Made by a program: the position numbers and the translations under genes. Below are positions 5,699-7,702 of a stretch of 7,702 nucleotides of DNA, piece after piece. The notes under the pieces were generated by a model that was not told the DNA's origin, did no database searches, and worked only from the letters and a program-made list of their open reading frames with translations. Source of the DNA: Spirochaetota bacterium (GTDB lineage: Bacteria; Spirochaetota; Spirochaetia; DTKZ01); the NCBI GenBank assembly GCA_029562045.1, contig JAKQWJ010000101.1:1-7702 (forward strand), given 5' to 3'. Position 1 is the stretch's first letter, and every line of letters begins with the position of its first letter.

Positions 5699-6309
5699 AC
5701 CGGGACAGCGTATTTTACACCATCATTTTTACCTTCATCGTCACCTTCGCCTTCGTCCTTCCGCTGACCCTGGCCGAGCAGGGGACCAGCGAGATGGTGG
5801 CGAAAAACACCGAAACCGCCCGCCGCAAGGCGGTCCTGACGGCCATGGACATCCCCTTCACAGGCGACGCGGAAGCGGCCTCCCTGTTCCAGGGCGTCAC
5901 CGCCCGGGAGAAGGACGGGGAGGTCCTCTACACCTACGACAAGGGGGGAAAGACCGTGGCGGCCAAGGAGTTCTTCGGCATGGGTCTCTGGGGGACCATC
6001 AACGGGATCCTGGCGGTGAACGGGGATGTGACCTCCACGGTGGGCCTTCAGATCATCGGGCACAACGAGACCCCGGGTCTGGGGGGGCGCATCGACGACG
6101 CCTCCTTCAAGAACCAGTTCCGGGGGGAGGCGCTGAAGGACGGGAAACTGAAAATCCGCTCCGGAGCCGAGGCGGGGGGCGGCCCCGTGGACCCCGGCGA
6201 CGGCGTGGTGGACGGCATCACCGGCGCAACCCGGACCACCCAGGCCATGGAGGTGATCGTGAACCGGGAAATCGGTGACATCAAAAAGCTTCTGGGAGCG
6301 AGCCGATGA
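5695..6309 (+). CDS. nqrC: FMN-binding subunit C (NqrC/RnfG family)
   Basis: Membrane-anchored subunit with an extracytoplasmic domain carrying covalent FMN, which passes electrons within the pump. It has 204 residues. One membrane helix at about 7-27 is followed by a soluble domain. Family signatures are GLWGTINGILAV (97-108), GHNETPGLGG (122-131) and the flavinylation motif DGITGAT at 173-179, where T179 is the predicted FMN-threonine. A flavin transferase of the ApbE family is required for attachment and is not in this window. At 204 aa it matches RnfG rather than the longer (about 250-260 aa) NqrC, although the GLWGT and ETPGLGG segments read well as NqrC. The ATG overlaps the nqrB stop by 4 bases; the ribosome binding site (AAGGGGG) is weak, suggesting translational coupling. 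Confidence 0.93.
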   Translation: MNRDSVFYTIIFTFIVTFAFVLPLTLAEQGTSEMVAKNTETARRKAVLTAMDIPFTGDAEAASLFQGVTAREKDGEVLYTYDKGGKTVAAKEFFGMGLWGTINGILAVNGDVTSTVGLQIIGHNETPGLGGRIDDASFKNQFRGEALKDGKLKIRSGAEAGGGPVDPGDGVVDGITGATRTTQAMEVIVNREIGDIKKLLGASR

Positions 6310-6929
6310 ACTCAAAACAAGCGAAACAAATCCTGGTGGACAATCTCTGGTTCAACAACCCCATATTCATCCAGATCCTGGGAATCTGTTCCACCCTGGC
6401 GGTGACGAACCTTCTCTCCAACACCGTCATCATGACCCTGGGGGTCACCTTCGCCACCGCCTTCTCCAGCTGGACCGTGTCCCTGCTGAAGAACCTCATC
6501 CCCCGGCGGGTGCGGATGATCGTGCAGGTGCTGATCATGTCCTTCTACGTCATCATCCTGGACATCCTGCTCAAGGCCTATCTGCCGGAGATATCCAAGA
6601 GTCTGGGCCCCTACGTGGGGCTCATCATCACCAACTGCATCCTCATGGGCCGGGCCGAGGGCTTCGCCCAGGGAAACCCGCCGGCGGCGGCCTTCTGGGA
6701 CGGCCTGACCTCCGGTCTGGGCTACATGTGGGTCCTTCTCACCGTCGCCTTCTTCCGGGAGTTCCTGGGTTTCGGCACCCTCATGGGCTATCCCGTGGCG
6801 CCCAAGGGCTTCGTCCCGTGGACCATCATGGTGATGGCCCCCAGCGCGTTCTTCATGGTCGGGACCCTGCTGTGGATCTCCAAGAACATCATGGCCGCCC
6901 GGGAAAAAGCCAAGGGAGGTAAAGCATGA
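6306..6929 (+). CDS. nqrD: Na+-translocating NADH:quinone oxidoreductase subunit D (NqrD/RnfE family)
   Basis: Polytopic membrane subunit (207 aa, normal for NqrD). It opens with a short cytosolic segment and NNPIFIQILGICSTLAVT at 17-34, then hydrophobic helices, with VGLIITNCILMGRAEGFA at 104-121 and APSAFFMVGTLLW near the end. C28 and C111 align with the cysteines of V. cholerae NqrD (C29, C112) known to share a 2Fe-2S cluster with NqrE inside the membrane. The wording of these motifs (NNPI, VGLIITNC, the PP-x3-FWDG stretch, PSAFF) is NqrD-like rather than RnfE-like. The ATG overlaps the nqrC stop by 4 bases, with GGGAG upstream. Confidence 0.94.
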   Translation: MNSKQAKQILVDNLWFNNPIFIQILGICSTLAVTNLLSNTVIMTLGVTFATAFSSWTVSLLKNLIPRRVRMIVQVLIMSFYVIILDILLKAYLPEISKSLGPYVGLIITNCILMGRAEGFAQGNPPAAAFWDGLTSGLGYMWVLLTVAFFREFLGFGTLMGYPVAPKGFVPWTIMVMAPSAFFMVGTLLWISKNIMAAREKAKGGKA

Positions 6930-7519
6930 CTCCGAACATCGCCCCGCTGACGCTCTTCTTCGCGTCCATCTTCACCAGCAACATCCTGCTGGCCAACTTC
7001 CTGGGGATGTGCTCCTTCATTTCCATCTCCAAGGACCTGAAATCCGCCAACGGCCTGGGCCTGGCGGTAACCGTGGTGCTGACCCTGACCAACGCGGTCA
7101 ACTGGGTCGTCCTGCGCTACGTTCTGATCCCGCTGGACCTCCTGTACCTGCGCTTCATCGTTTTCATCATCGTCATCGCCGCGGTGGTCCAGATGCTGGA
7201 GATGATCATCGACCGGGTCTCCCCCCCGCTGTACATGGCCCTGGGGATCTTCCTTCCGCTGATCACCGTCAACTGCGCCATCCTGGGCGCCGCCCTGTTC
7301 ATGGAGATCCGGAAGTACGACTTCGTCCAGTCCGTGGTCTTCGGGCTGGGCTCGGGGCTGGGCTGGTGGCTGGCCATCATATCCCTGGCGGCCATCCGGA
7401 AGAAGGTGGACAAGGCGCCGGTGCCGGCGGGCCTCAAGGGCCCGGGGATCACCCTGATCACCATCGGGTTCATGGCCATGGCCTTCATCGGTTTTTCCGG
7501 CATGCTGCCGGTGCAATGA
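6926..7519 (+). CDS. nqrE: Na+-translocating NADH:quinone oxidoreductase subunit E (NqrE/RnfA family)
   Basis: Polytopic membrane subunit (197 aa, normal length), inverted-topology partner of NqrD. Signatures are NFLGMCSFISISK at 24-36, VVQMLEMIIDR (87-97), PPLYMALGIFLPLITVNCAI (100-119), GSGLGWWLAIISLAAIRKK, and the C-terminal VPAGLKGPGITLIT. C29 and C117 correspond to the NqrE cysteines that complete the 2Fe-2S site with NqrD C28 and C111, so all four ligands are present in this window. Most motifs favour NqrE, but the LIPLDLLYLR stretch at 68-76 reads like RnfA, so the protein is mixed in character. It starts in a 4-base overlap with nqrD behind a good AGGGAGGT site and ends 10 bases before the next gene. 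Confidence 0.94.
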   Translation: MTPNIAPLTLFFASIFTSNILLANFLGMCSFISISKDLKSANGLGLAVTVVLTLTNAVNWVVLRYVLIPLDLLYLRFIVFIIVIAAVVQMLEMIIDRVSPPLYMALGIFLPLITVNCAILGAALFMEIRKYDFVQSVVFGLGSGLGWWLAIISLAAIRKKVDKAPVPAGLKGPGITLITIGFMAMAFIGFSGMLPVQ

Positions 7520-7529
7520 GGAGGCCTTC

Positions 7530-7702
7530 ATGTTCCTGACGGTCGTTCTCGCCCCCACGGCGGTGGGCCTCATCGGCGCGGTCCTGGCCCTGTTCATCTC
7601 CATCACGGACCTCATCGTCAACAACTACGGCGAGGTGGTCATCGACATCAACAAGGGAAAGCGGAAGCTCACGGTGAAGGGGGGGGCCCCGCTTCTCATG
7701 AC
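7530..7702 (+). CDS. nqrF: NADH-oxidising subunit F (NqrF-like), N-terminus only, cut by right edge
   Basis: Only 57 codons are visible. One membrane helix (about residues 5-25) is followed by GEVVIDINKGKRKLTVKGG (34-52) and APLLM. This strand-turn-strand pattern is the start of a plant-type 2Fe-2S ferredoxin domain and is how NqrF begins. NqrF normally continues with a Cys cluster and FAD/NADH domains and feeds electrons from NADH into the complex. RnfB, which occupies this place in the rnfCDGEAB order, would instead show a CGACGY-type motif after its helix. GAGGAGG at 7518-7524 lies five bases before the ATG. A run of eight G at 7679-7686 is within the coding sequence, and the frame stays sensible through it. 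The Cys motif should lie just beyond position 7702. Confidence 0.82.
   Translation, partial: MFLTVVLAPTAVGLIGAVLALFISITDLIVNNYGEVVIDINKGKRKLTVKGGAPLLM

Noticed and set aside
5332..6315. 327-codon minus-strand open frame opposite nqrB and nqrC
   Set aside because: It is an antisense shadow of two well-supported genes in GC-rich DNA, with no ribosome binding site or family signature.
7679..7686. Run of eight G as a possible frameshift in nqrF
   Set aside because: The frame before (DINKGKRKLTVK) and after (GGAPLLM) both match the ferredoxin-domain opening, so the gene reads correctly here.

Overview
The window is GC-rich bacterial DNA carrying housekeeping and energy-metabolism genes. There are no mobile elements or CRISPR arrays. 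The best guess for the host is a GC-rich spirochaete. The alanyl-tRNA synthetase and the FliG-like protein read like the versions I associate with Treponema-type spirochaetes, and the tRNA gene lacks an encoded CCA. This is recall of family resemblance, not a search; Synergistota or another anaerobic phylum remains possible.

Layout. Positions 1-1181 (minus) hold the N-terminal 393 codons of alaS, running off the left edge. It has a near-consensus promoter so close to the ATG that the mRNA should be leaderless. Positions 1342-2688 (minus) encode a FliG-family flagellar motor switch protein with a long, probably disordered N-terminal extension. Positions 2689-2810 are a divergent control region with a palindrome, an A-tract and a strong plus-strand promoter for tRNA-Phe(GAA) at 2811-2883, which is followed at once by a terminator. 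After a strong 16-bp hairpin comes uxaB (2985-4502), tagaturonate reductase of galacturonate catabolism, which ends at a textbook terminator (4646-4706).

From 4711 to the right edge runs a tight operon for a redox-driven ion pump of the Rnf/Nqr superfamily, in the order B(D)-C(G)-D(E)-E(A)-F. The first four genes join by 4-bp ATGA overlaps. The fifth, truncated at the window end, starts like NqrF: one membrane helix, then the first strands of a plant-type 2Fe-2S ferredoxin domain. The flavin-attachment threonines of subunits B and C, and the four cysteines expected to hold a membrane 2Fe-2S cluster between D and E, are all present. If NqrF completes normally, electrons would pass from NADH through F to the membrane D/E cluster and covalent FMNs and drive Na+ (or H+) export.

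The most notable point is the composition of this operon. It combines NqrD/E/F-like subunits with B and C subunits of compact Rnf size. It begins directly at B, with no nqrA, rnfC or rnfB upstream. It may be an Nqr/Rnf intermediate or an NqrA-less pump, but the region downstream must be seen before concluding that.
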